DNA from: Novosphingobium sp. Rr 2-17
GTDB lineage: Bacteria; Pseudomonadota; Alphaproteobacteria; Sphingomonadales; Sphingomonadaceae
Assembly: GCF_000272475.1 (NCBI RefSeq)
Contig: NZ_AKFJ01000081.1
Coordinates: 1 to 64,000, forward strand
Length of the DNA: 64,000 nt
Reading direction: 5' to 3'
The position numbers were made by a program, and so were the translations under genes. The notes below the pieces were generated by a model. The model did not search any database. It saw nothing but the letters and a program-made list of their open reading frames with translations, and was not told the origin of the DNA. Shown piece by piece: positions 16,169 to 23,372 of this stretch. Every line of letters starts with the position of its first letter. Positions within the stretch are counted from its first letter, which is position 1.

Positions 16169-16938
16169 GCGCTTTCTTTGTCGTCCCGCGCACGTTCACA
16201 GTAGTGTCGGCTAATCAGTCGGCGCTCGCACCTGCATCGCAGGGTAATGTCGATGAGCCGGGGCTAACATGGCGCTCCGCCACCCTCGCTACGGTCAATG
16301 TGATCATCGATCTCGGCGCATCTCCTGCCTCATATGACACCGTGGCGCTGATCGGCCACAACCTCCGCGCCACCGATACTGTGCAGGTTCGAACTGGAGC
16401 CACGACCACCGGCACTGGTGGATACGCAGGCGTGCCGACCGCTGCATTCATCGGCAACAAACCCATGGATTGGGCTGGCAAGACGATCATCCGCCTCGGA
16501 ACAGCGCGCACCGAGCGTTACATCAGAATAGACATTTCCGCGCCGTCCCATCCTGTCACGTATACTGAAGTGCAGCGTATCGTCGCGGGGCAAGCCAACA
16601 CCGTGCTAGGCATCGACTTCGACAGCGAACAGGGCGTCAAAGATTTCTCCGATATCGAAACCATCGGTGGTGTTGATATCATAACTCCGCGTAAGGCTGT
16701 CATTACCCATAAGGCAAAGATTTCGTGGCTTGATGCGGATGCATGGCGCAACGATTGGCTTCCCGCGTTGGTCGATGCTGGTAAGCGCAAAGCCGTGTTG
16801 TTCGTTCCGCAGGACTATACACCAGCGAACTGGCAAACGGAAGTCGTGTTCGGTCGGATCAAGAACGATGTGGCGGGCAAGTCGCCTGCCAATAGCCTGC
16901 GCGCTATCGAACTAACCATCGAAGGTCTCGCGCTTTGA
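16165..16938 (+). CDS. Phage distal tail / tail-tip protein
   Basis: 257 aa, largely beta. The N-terminal ~130 residues (ATVNVIIDLGASPASYDTVALIGHNLRATDTVQVRTGAT, RYIRIDISAPSHPVTYTEVQRI) resemble a galactose-binding-like jelly roll (F5/8-type), a carbohydrate-binding fold frequent at phage tail tips. The remainder has strands around KAVITHKAKISWLDADAWRNDWL. It could serve as the distal tail hub or a host-surface adhesin; the exact role is inferred from location and fold impression. Confidence 0.55.
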   Translation: MSAFFVVPRTFTVVSANQSALAPASQGNVDEPGLTWRSATLATVNVIIDLGASPASYDTVALIGHNLRATDTVQVRTGATTTGTGGYAGVPTAAFIGNKPMDWAGKTIIRLGTARTERYIRIDISAPSHPVTYTEVQRIVAGQANTVLGIDFDSEQGVKDFSDIETIGGVDIITPRKAVITHKAKISWLDADAWRNDWLPALVDAGKRKAVLFVPQDYTPANWQTEVVFGRIKNDVAGKSPANSLRAIELTIEGLAL

Positions 16939-16939
16939 C

Positions 16940-16947
16940 CTAAATAC
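16940..16947 (+). promoter_or_regulatory. TAAATA element, site 10 (tail-tip gene)
   Basis: CTAAATAC starts two bases after the TGA of the preceding gene and three bases before the GTG start at 16951. No Shine-Dalgarno. Confidence 0.6.
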
Positions 16948-16950
16948 TCG

Positions 16951-19695
16951 GTGAAAATCTGTCTCGTCGAAATCTCTGCAATCGTCCCCGCGACCGGGGC
17001 TATCCAAACCATACGGCTATCGTCGGTGGGAGCGTCCTCCAGCGCTGTCATTCTGGATGGAAACCGGTGGCTACCCTTCCTCACCGAGACACCGCAGACT
17101 ACCGTTAAGGTCGTCGAGGATGGGAGGATCAATCTCACGGTTGATCATGGCCGAATAGCCTTTGCCGCTGTCGGGTCGGCTGCGGCGTGGCGCGATCTTA
17201 TGTTTGATGGTGCACGCGCGCGCGTCTTCGTCGGCGAAGAAGGGGCACCCTTTTCTGCTTATGAGCAGCATTTCGAGGGCACTTGCGGTGCCCACACGAC
17301 GGAAAAATCCATTGTCAGCATTCCACTGGTGGGTCGCGGAGATCGGCTAGAAAAGACCAACCTCCTGACATCCAGCTTCGCCGGGACCGGGGGCGTGGAA
17401 GGCACCTCGGATATCGCGGGTAATCTTAAGCCGGTTGCGTTTGGCAGGTGTCTCAACATCGAGCCCGTTTTAGTCGATGCTGCAAAGCAGGTGTATCAGG
17501 TCCACGACGGCGCAATCGACGATATCGAGATGGTGTTCGAGAATGCGCTTGCGGTAAATTCCGCCCCACTGACCGCCGCGAATGCCTCCGCCCTCTATTC
17601 GATGTCGATCCCGGAAGGCCAGTGGGCTAAATGTCCCGCTGCCGGTATCTTCCGCCTCGGCGGTCAGCCAAGCGGGCTAGTGACGGCTGATGTGCGCGGC
17701 GCGAAGATCGGCGGCGTATACTCGTCCAATATCGCCACCATTGCGACCGCGATCCTTACCCGCGCTGGCGTCCTATCTGCGCACATCGATCCGGTGACGT
17801 TCGCGGCGTTCGGCGACAAATCATGGTCTCTTTACGCCGACACGCAGATGTCCGTGTGGGAAGCCGTCACCACCGCTTTCGCGCACGCTGCCGGTATCGT
17901 GTTCGCCGATGAGACAGGTGTATTTCGGGCAGGCTCGTACCTCTCCAACGCTACTCCCACGACGTTGATGGCTGATCGATCGAGTTTGCCGTTGGTGATC
18001 ACTGGCACGACGAAACAGCTGGAGGTCAGCCCACCCGTTTGGCGGCTGAAATACGGTCATAGTCGGGCTTGGAGGGTTCACACGACCTCTGAAATCAGCA
18101 AAGCCATCGCTGACATCAGCGCCGATCAGGCAGCGAATGACGCGAAAGCACAAGCGGCTTTGGACGCGGCAGCGCTCGCGCAAGCGCAAGCAGATGTCGC
18201 GCGGGCAGAATATGCTTCGATGGTCGCCGATGGCGTGTTGGACAGGGCGGAGAAAATCCGTCTCATGGACCGTATCCAAGGATACACGGTGGAACGTCCG
18301 GTCCTGATGGCAGAGGCGGCGGCGCAAAACGTTACATCGGAAGCGCAAACTTACGACACCGCTTATCTCAATCTTATGAGCTACCTCAATGGGCTCGCAC
18401 CGGCCTATTACGACACGGGCGTCGATACCTCGATTGATGGCGCGACTTATGTCTCCCGGTTGGTCACTTACGACGTACGTAAGACGGCTCTTCTGACCGC
18501 GATTGCGAATCGTGCCGCGCAAACTGCCGGTTGGGGCGGCGTTACCGGGCCCGGTAAACCAGCGGACAATGCGACTGTTGGTGCGCCATCGGGTACGCCC
18601 GTAGGAAACTCGACTGCCGATGAAGTTGTTAATCGCATCGAGACGGCGCGGCAGAGGATTGATGGACTCGTTACTGCCACGGCAGAGATGGTTGCAAAGA
18701 TCGGCGCTATTCCAGTTGATGCGACGGTGGCGCAGGAGATTGAACGGGTAGCTGCCGAAAAAAGCAACGCTGCATTATCATCGGCAAGCGCTTTGGTTGA
18801 GCAGGCATCAATCGCAGCCGCATCCTCAACCAATGCCGTTGCTCAACGCACTTCCACATTGGAGGCCAGCTACACTGGACTTAATGGTCGGGTGGAGGGT
18901 GTCGAAGGGGGATTGAGCAGCGCTAATGCGCGCATAACTGACGAAGCCGTTACGGCAGCGAATGCAACCGGGGCGGTGGCCTCGCGAACATCTAATCTGG
19001 AATCCAGCGTGGGAGGATTAAGTTCACGCGTCTCGACCACGGAAGGTTCTATCTCGAACCTCAATGGAAGGACTGCCGCATTCTGGCAGACGCAAACCGT
19101 TGCCGGTAACAATCGAGCGCAATTGTCGATCTACGCCGATGCAAATGGCGGCGCTGGCGTTGATATCGTCGGTGATGTCGCGATCAGCGGAAACCTTATG
19201 GTCGGCGGTTCAATCTCGACGGGAAAGATCGCCAACAATGCCGTCACGCGCATGGCCTCATTCTACTCGTCATGCAGCCACTCATTCGGCAGCCGCACCA
19301 AAAATCAATGGTATGAATTATCTACCTTGCAACTTGTCGATTATGATCAAGAGGGCAATCCGATCTACTCGGGACAATCCGCCCGCCTCGTTTTCACCGG
19401 CCTTGTTTCGAATTCATCCGTGATGCTGAATGTCGCTATCGACCATTACAGGACGGGCTCGAACGATGATACTTGGGGTGCCCGCGTCATCCGTCGTCGA
19501 TACGGCAATGATCCTGTTCAGGTCGGGGATTCTTATATGGTTCGATCACGAAGCGGTTACACCATCACAACATTGCCGTTCATGGATGTCGTGTCTCTGG
19601 ATGGCGATTATTCTTACCAAATCGAACTTGCGCGCTACGGCGACGGCGGTTTCGTCGATTACGTAAACTTATCGGGGATTATTGGGCAAAAGTAA
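16951..19695 (+). CDS. Phage central tail tip / tail fibre protein
   Basis: 914 aa. Residues 1-~390 form a hub-like domain (KICLVEISAIVPATGAIQTIRL, then VKVVEDGRINLTVDHGRI and FEGTCGAHTTEKSIVSIPLVGRGD), similar in layout to tail-tip proteins with a beta-barrel core. Residues ~395-470 are Ala-rich helix with coiled-coil spacing (AQAALDAAALAQAQADVARAEY), followed by alternating helical repeats (ASSTNAVAQRTSTLEASYTGLNGRVEG, ATGAVASRTSNLESSVGGLSSRV), typical of trimeric fibre shafts. The C-terminus (GGSISTGKIANNAVTRMASF onward) is a beta domain likely to contact the host. Start is GTG at 16951. Confidence 0.78.
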   Translation: MKICLVEISAIVPATGAIQTIRLSSVGASSSAVILDGNRWLPFLTETPQTTVKVVEDGRINLTVDHGRIAFAAVGSAAAWRDLMFDGARARVFVGEEGAPFSAYEQHFEGTCGAHTTEKSIVSIPLVGRGDRLEKTNLLTSSFAGTGGVEGTSDIAGNLKPVAFGRCLNIEPVLVDAAKQVYQVHDGAIDDIEMVFENALAVNSAPLTAANASALYSMSIPEGQWAKCPAAGIFRLGGQPSGLVTADVRGAKIGGVYSSNIATIATAILTRAGVLSAHIDPVTFAAFGDKSWSLYADTQMSVWEAVTTAFAHAAGIVFADETGVFRAGSYLSNATPTTLMADRSSLPLVITGTTKQLEVSPPVWRLKYGHSRAWRVHTTSEISKAIADISADQAANDAKAQAALDAAALAQAQADVARAEYASMVADGVLDRAEKIRLMDRIQGYTVERPVLMAEAAAQNVTSEAQTYDTAYLNLMSYLNGLAPAYYDTGVDTSIDGATYVSRLVTYDVRKTALLTAIANRAAQTAGWGGVTGPGKPADNATVGAPSGTPVGNSTADEVVNRIETARQRIDGLVTATAEMVAKIGAIPVDATVAQEIERVAAEKSNAALSSASALVEQASIAAASSTNAVAQRTSTLEASYTGLNGRVEGVEGGLSSANARITDEAVTAANATGAVASRTSNLESSVGGLSSRVSTTEGSISNLNGRTAAFWQTQTVAGNNRAQLSIYADANGGAGVDIVGDVAISGNLMVGGSISTGKIANNAVTRMASFYSSCSHSFGSRTKNQWYELSTLQLVDYDQEGNPIYSGQSARLVFTGLVSNSSVMLNVAIDHYRTGSNDDTWGARVIRRRYGNDPVQVGDSYMVRSRSGYTITTLPFMDVVSLDGDYSYQIELARYGDGGFVDYVNLSGIIGQK

Positions 19696-19928
19696 TGAGA
19701 GCTATTTTTTATCTTAAGCGGAACGGCGCGGTTATCGGTGGGTGCACAGCGAGTGTCGAGGACGACGTTGCGGCTCAAGCGACGGAAACTATAGCTTACC
19801 TGATCACCGATGAAGATTGGCGGATGGTAGACGTTGATATCAGCGATCCGGCTAATCCAGTGACGGTTCCAAAACGGCTCGCGAATTTAGAGCAGGGTGT
19901 TGAGGAAACGCCAAGCGCCAATGAGTGA
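19695..19928 (+). CDS. Small phage tail-associated protein
   Basis: 77 aa, overlapping the stop of the fibre gene (TAATG), so it is translationally coupled to it. Sequence MRAIFYLKRNGAVIGGCTASVEDD... has a short beta hairpin and an acidic C-terminus (LEQGVEETPSANE). No family recognised. A fibre-assembly helper is a guess from position only. Confidence 0.55.
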   Translation: MRAIFYLKRNGAVIGGCTASVEDDVAAQATETIAYLITDEDWRMVDVDISDPANPVTVPKRLANLEQGVEETPSANE

Positions 19929-20019
19929 CAAGCAGTTTATTATGTGACTTAAGTTTGGGTGCGAAAACACGCGATCATTAAGGCCCACATCCTGCATGAT
20001 TGGGAAAGTCGCATTCGCC

Positions 20020-20027
20020 CTAAATAC
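20020..20027 (+). promoter_or_regulatory. TAAATA element, site 11 (lysis genes)
   Basis: CTAAATAC with four bases to the ATG at 20032; no Shine-Dalgarno. The preceding ~90 bases after the small tail gene hold no gene. Confidence 0.6.
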
Positions 20028-20031
20028 CTAT

Positions 20032-20202
20032 ATGTCTCCAAAGATTAAAAGGGCGCTACGAAGCGCTATCGCGTCGTCCGCCTTTCGCCGGATTTTCATT
20101 GCCGGTCTTCTCGCTGCGGCGACTGCCGTTGGCGTTTCGCTCGATCCAGAAATCGTGGATGCAATTGGGGATGTCACCGTTATTCTCGGGACCGCATTCT
20201 AA
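20032..20202 (+). CDS. Small membrane protein, candidate holin
   Basis: 56 aa with a basic N-terminus (SPKIKRALRSAIASSAFRR) and one hydrophobic segment (IFIAGLLAAATAVGVSL), ending in an acidic/hydrophobic tail. The size, single membrane span, and location after the tail genes fit a phage holin or pinholin component. The start at 20032 matches the element spacing; an in-frame ATG at 19996 lies upstream of the element. It overlaps the next start by one base (TAATG). Confidence 0.55.
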   Translation: MSPKIKRALRSAIASSAFRRIFIAGLLAAATAVGVSLDPEIVDAIGDVTVILGTAF

Positions 20203-20390
20203 TGTCCGGTGATCTTGGGCACGCAGCAACCGCGCTGGGCGACGTGATCAGCGTCGGCGTAATCATCGGCACCATCTCGCAAGTGCTCCCCGCGATAGCC
20301 GCTATTATGAGCATCGTTTGGACGCTCATCCGCATCTTCGAAACGCAGACGGTGCAACGCATCATATACCGCGACCGTCGCGAAGACTGA
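20202..20390 (+). CDS. Small membrane protein, candidate holin partner
   Basis: 62 aa with one long or two closely spaced hydrophobic segments (VISVGVIIGTISQVLPAIAAIMSIVWTLI) and a basic tail (QTVQRIIYRDRRED). Together with the preceding 56-aa membrane protein it looks like a holin/antiholin pair. It is translationally coupled to that gene. No endolysin follows, which weakens the assignment. Confidence 0.5.
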   Translation: MSGDLGHAATALGDVISVGVIIGTISQVLPAIAAIMSIVWTLIRIFETQTVQRIIYRDRRED

Positions 20391-20743
20391 AACGTACATC
20401 GGTTTGCGGACCATTTTGGCTGACCGCTTTTCTGCATGCTGAAATGACCGGCGTATTCTCGCGTGGATTTCGTACGTCTGGCGAACACGATGGCGTAGCT
20501 TGAAACCACTGACCAAAACGCGATCAAAAAACTATGCCGAAGTTGGGGACACTTTTTCCGCTACGTTTAAACGTACTGACCAACGTAGAAGGCTGTGGAA
20601 GTGAAGTACGAACAATGGCGTGGAATAATTTATCGCCAAAGATGCCAACATTTATCGTGGCTTTAAATGATGTAGCGTGAACTCTAGTGAAGCCGAATAA
20701 TCCGGCATTAAGAGTCTAGCAGTTGATGTGCGAAAATTTCTTT
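20391..20743. other. Non-coding, AT-richer stretch after lysis-like genes
   Basis: About 350 bases with multiple stops in every frame and visibly lower GC than the flanking genes. I see no gene, no TAAATA element and no clear terminator. A promoter for the structured segment starting near 20744 could lie here but no convincing -35/-10 pair was found. Confidence 0.4.
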
Positions 20744-20758
20744 AGGAGGGGGTTGCGC

Positions 20759-20875
20759 ATGAGCCTCGTGCGGCTCATTAAGGGGTTCTGCCGAGGCTTG
20801 TTTAACAAACCTCGGCTTCGCCAAGCGGGGAAAGGGATTCCGGCCCTCATCCGCTTATGTTCAACCCCCGTTTAG
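20759..20875 (+). CDS. 38-codon small reading frame with strong SD
   Basis: ATG at 20759, nine bases after AGGAGG (20744-20749). The predicted peptide is very basic (MSLVRLIKGFCRGLFNKPRL..., ending LIRLCSTPV) and would be an amphipathic cationic peptide. The frame overlaps two hairpins, so coding and RNA structure may coexist or the frame may be incidental. Confidence 0.35.
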   Translation: MSLVRLIKGFCRGLFNKPRLRQAGKGIPALIRLCSTPV

Positions 20876-20895
20876 GAAAACAAAGGAGTTAGCCC

Positions 20896-20934
20896 ATGTG
20901 GCGAGCCGCCTTATTAGGTGATCGCCGGGTGTGA
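20896..20934 (+). CDS. 12-codon leader-peptide-like frame
   Basis: AAGGAG is seven bases before ATG; the frame reads MWRAALLGDRRV and stops. The stop lies in the loop of the GCCGGGT/ACCCGGC hairpin, just before the terminator. This is the geometry of an attenuator leader, but no regulated gene follows directly, so support is weak. Confidence 0.25.
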   Translation: MWRAALLGDRRV

Positions 20935-20954
20935 TCGAACATTAGACCCGGCAG

Positions 20955-20989
20955 GGGCGTACGTCTAGCGGCGTGCGCCCTTTTGTTTT
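20955..20989 (+). terminator. Strong intrinsic terminator
   Basis: Nine-bp stem GGGCGTACG / CGTGCGCCC (one G-T pair), eight-base loop, then TTTTGTTTT. Confidence 0.85.
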
Positions 20990-21083
20990 CGCGCGCTTGG
21001 CGGACATGAACGCGGGCTGCGCATATCTTGATTCCTGCTTCCCACTGCGATTGAATGGTTCCGCCATAGGGTAGGAGCAATGC

Positions 21084-21380
21084 ATGGAGTATCGACAAAG
21101 GGTAGTAGACGCAGCGGTCAAAGAACTTCGGTATCAGCTTGGAGACGGCGCTGTCGATCAGTACGGCACCAAGGTGGAGATCGAAGGCAGCGTCAAAATG
21201 AGCCGAGTGGCCGAAGCGATCATCCGCGCCGCTTTAACATCTGAAGATGCGATCATCGAGGAGATAGCGCGGAACATCGCGCCTGACGCAACAGATTGGG
21301 AGGCTTACAAGGACACTGCGACTGATGCATTGATTGCGGCGCGGTCCGCCATCCTCGTCCAGCTTGATCCGCTTCCGTAG
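21084..21380 (+). CDS. Phage hypothetical protein
   Basis: 98 aa, soluble and helical, beginning MEYRQRVVDAAVKELRYQLGDGAVDQYG and ending AARSAILVQLDPLP. The segment EIEGSVKMSRVAEAIIRAAL resembles a short helical protein-interaction module. A good TAGGAG lies upstream. No family recognised; its position after the lysis-like genes gives no firm clue. Confidence 0.6.
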   Translation: MEYRQRVVDAAVKELRYQLGDGAVDQYGTKVEIEGSVKMSRVAEAIIRAALTSEDAIIEEIARNIAPDATDWEAYKDTATDALIAARSAILVQLDPLP

Positions 21381-21516
21381 CCGATAACCCCTCTTCGGCG
21401 GTGGAGCGGACAAAGGGCATTAATGCAAGAACCAAGGGAGATGCAGCGCGCTAGTGGTAGGAAATCATTTGCAGATTTCGTTAAACTTCACAGCGCCCCA
21501 CTGAAGGATCAGACGT

Positions 21517-21699
21517 TTAGCTAAACCAATAAGGAGCATGGTTTGCAGCCATGGTCACGGCAGAACCAGACGCGAAAGCCGCGATGATCCTACCCCAGTT
21601 AAATCCCTTTAGCTGCCCAAGCGTCGAGACGAACGCTGCTGACTTCAAAGCGCCAGCATCAGTCAAGATTTTTACTTGCTTGGTAGTCTGCTCATCCAT
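21517..21699 (-). CDS. Small protein with one membrane segment
   Basis: 60 aa from ATG at 21699, which has AGGA seven bases upstream. N-terminus MDEQTTKQVKILTDAGALKSAAFVSTLGQL, then a hydrophobic segment (IIAAFASGSAVTMAANHAPYWF). It could be a holin-like or spanin-like product of the lysis region, or a small regulator. No family recognised. Confidence 0.4.
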   Translation of the reverse strand: MDEQTTKQVKILTDAGALKSAAFVSTLGQLKGFNWGRIIAAFASGSAVTMAANHAPYWFS

Positions 21700-21746
21700 A
21701 GTCGCATCCTGCGCCAAAAACTAACAACCCGATTACGGCTCGGGAA

Positions 21747-22478
21747 GTGTGTTACAGCGCTCCGTGTTGCGACCGGAGCAATAGGACCAATGTCCTTCGG
21801 ACTGTCTCCACCAAATGGGGGGCATTCGTCAATGGCGATCCTGCCGCGTTGTGGAATGATTTTTCGCCAGACGTTATTTATGTGGCTTGGCGGGGCGGCG
21901 CTATCCACAGGAGCTTCTCCCGTAAGATGGAGGGTCCGCAATTCACGTCGGGCGTCAGGACGGAGAATCAGGCTGTGCTCATTACCAAAGACGCCATCGC
22001 CGCAGTTCTTGCCACCGGCCCGGCGTGGGCCAAGGTTTGCCCTCACCGTCTCGCCCCCCGTCTGCGGGAAGCCGGACGCGCAGGAATTGCCCGCCATCTC
22101 TACGACAGCCACTACCAACCGGTAGATACGGACACTTCGCGAGTCCCGCTGCCGCTGGTGGAGCCCATCCGAAGCCTCGATGTTGTTTGTCGGAAAGGCG
22201 GCTCGATCACGGATGAGTGCGGTGGTGCGTGCGGGCGCGCTACGATCTTCGCGAGAGGTGCAGAACCATTGGCGGTGGGAGGGGGGATTGCTTGCCGCAT
22301 TGAGAATGGCGAAATGACAGGGCTTGTAAGCGGCCCAAGCCGGTTTCACGCGAGGCGTTGCGGTCGCAAATTTGACGAGATCAAATCATCACGCTACAAA
22401 ATGCATAACGCCGCACTCCTTGTGGAAGGGAGCGCGGCGCTATTCCTTACCCCTTTTGGAAGGGGGCAGGCAGGATAG
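21747..22478 (+). CDS. Unassigned open frame, coding status doubtful
   Basis: A 243-codon open frame whose product (for example ENQAVLITKDAIAAVLATGPAWAKV, RAGIARHLYDSHYQPV) is not recognised. An overlapping 225-codon frame exists on the other strand (22349 to 21672), also unrecognised. Neither has a convincing ribosome site. The endolysin would be expected hereabouts, but no lysozyme, transglycosylase, amidase or peptidase motif is visible on either strand. The region may be a degraded lysis cassette or a new protein family. Confidence 0.25.
   Translation: MCYSAPCCDRSNRTNVLRTVSTKWGAFVNGDPAALWNDFSPDVIYVAWRGGAIHRSFSRKMEGPQFTSGVRTENQAVLITKDAIAAVLATGPAWAKVCPHRLAPRLREAGRAGIARHLYDSHYQPVDTDTSRVPLPLVEPIRSLDVVCRKGGSITDECGGACGRATIFARGAEPLAVGGGIACRIENGEMTGLVSGPSRFHARRCGRKFDEIKSSRYKMHNAALLVEGSAALFLTPFGRGQAG
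22409..22439. terminator. Hairpin downstream of leftward operon
   Basis: CGCCGC-a-CTCC, loop, GGAG-c-GCGGCG. It is placed to stop leftward transcription from the integrase side (followed on that strand by TTATGCATTTTG). Confidence 0.5.
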
Positions 22479-22540
22479 GCGGTCTAACGACCGCTAACCG
22501 GTAATCTCCGGGTCATGAACCACATGACGCCCTCCTGTTC

Positions 22541-23185
22541 TTATCCATGGCTGTCGGAGCCGGGTTGAGGATTAGAGGTGCTTGGCTCGCCAAACATCTC
22601 CGCGAGACGGTCGGGTTGCAGCCCGCCGTTATCTTGGGCGCTGGTGGGTTCGATCCCATCCAGCGCCCGAGATTCTTGTGCACTTTCATTGGCGCTATCT
22701 TCTTCACCGGGCCAAGGACGGTCGGCAAACCACCAACCTTTACCCCGTCGCCCTTGAAATTTGCTGCTGTTAGACAAGCGTGCCGACAACACATTCAAGG
22801 GATTTTCGTCCGGCAAGTTCAAGTCCGGTGCCGTGCCGAGGAATTCGAGCATTTGTCCGGTCTGAAGGGGCTCGCCGAGCATCTCCATTAGATTGCTAAC
22901 GGCAACCTCGGTTGCTTGCATCACCGGCGCGGGTCGCCGTGCCCTTATCCTAACCCGAGGTTGAATAGCTGCATTAGGGGCGATGCGTGACGTGTCACCG
23001 TCTCCTTGGGGGGTGGTTTCAAGTGGGGTGCCCCTAAATTCCGCCCCCGCTGCCTCATATGCGCGCACGGCCCCAATAAGCCCCTCAAGCGCCTGATCCC
23101 TCCCAGAAAGAACCTTAATCTGCGCACGTATGGCTTCTTGCTCGGCGAGCATCTGCGCCAGATTGTATAGGGACGGCTGTTCCAT
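22541..23185 (-). CDS. Integrase-associated protein with winged-helix-like C-terminus
   Basis: 214 aa. The N-terminal ~50 residues are a coiled-coil-like helix (YNLAQMLAEQEAIRAQIKVLSGRDQALEGLI). A basic linker (RVRIRARRPAP) leads to a predicted winged helix at ~95-165: AVSNLMEMLGEPLQTGQMLEFL, then ENPLNVLSARLSNSSKFQGRRGKGWWFADRPW, resembling HARE-HTH/winged DNA-binding modules. The C-terminus is acidic and Pro-rich. It sits just downstream of the integrase on the same strand; a recombination directionality factor or other integrase helper is a reasonable guess. The start at 23185 coincides with the predicted transcription start. Confidence 0.55.
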   Translation of the reverse strand: MEQPSLYNLAQMLAEQEAIRAQIKVLSGRDQALEGLIGAVRAYEAAGAEFRGTPLETTPQGDGDTSRIAPNAAIQPRVRIRARRPAPVMQATEVAVSNLMEMLGEPLQTGQMLEFLGTAPDLNLPDENPLNVLSARLSNSSKFQGRRGKGWWFADRPWPGEEDSANESAQESRALDGIEPTSAQDNGGLQPDRLAEMFGEPSTSNPQPGSDSHG

Positions 23186-23191
23186 AAAGCA

Positions 23192-23230
23192 CATATACTG
23201 GTTAACCGCGAATCTCACAAGTGACAAGTG
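23192..23230 (-). promoter_or_regulatory. Promoter with tandem-repeat operator for the integrase-associated gene
   Basis: On the minus strand TTGTGA (23220-23215), a 17-base spacer, then TATATG (23197-23192) predicts a start at 23185, the A of the gene's ATG, i.e. a leaderless mRNA. Overlapping the -35 is a tandem heptamer ACAAGTG ACAAGTG (23217-23230, plus strand), a likely repressor or excision-factor site. Confidence 0.5.
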
Positions 23231-23372
23231 AGTGCGGCGAACCTTTCAGTTGTGAAAAACTTTTGGCGTTTTGGGCTTGTGTTGGGGGCGCTGGCAGATC
23301 GGACGGCGAGTCGGGGTGGATGGTTGGCGACTCACAAGCCACATGAAGGGGCTGGTTGTGGGGATATTCGTG

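Larger units (their letters stand above)
20744..20989 (+). ncRNA. Structured RNA-like segment ending in a terminator
   Basis: Within 250 bases there are several strong hairpins: GAGCC/GGCTC (20761-20776), CCGAGG-TTGT / ACAA-CCTCGG (20791-20815), GCCGGGT/ACCCGGC with a 15-base loop (20924-20952), and a final terminator. Two very short reading frames with strong Shine-Dalgarno sequences lie inside. This could be a small regulatory RNA, a riboregulator with leader peptides, or a short-peptide mRNA. It does not match a tRNA cloverleaf. The RNA call is an inference from structure. Confidence 0.4.

Noticed and set aside
1715-20027. TAAATA octamers as an ordinary host sigma-70 promoter set
   Set aside because: TTGAC-like boxes occur near only two sites and at the wrong distance; no common -35 sequence could be aligned.
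20199-20516. Reverse-strand 105-codon frame over the holin-like gene
   Set aside because: Arg/His-rich sequence with no ribosome site, antisense to a coupled membrane-protein gene.
20896-20960. Possible tRNA or tmRNA-like structure
   Set aside because: No T-loop GTTCRAA in the right place, no anticodon stem and no acceptor pairing; the stems are better explained by hairpins plus a terminator.
21874-21881. A minus-strand ATAAATAA as a twelfth element
   Set aside because: No start codon at 3-4 bases and the next leftward gene begins ~175 bases away; it lies inside a doubtful frame and may be chance.
21672-22349. Reverse-strand 225-codon frame as an endolysin
   Set aside because: No lysozyme, amidase, peptidase or transglycosylase motif; left unassigned, as is the opposing plus-strand frame.
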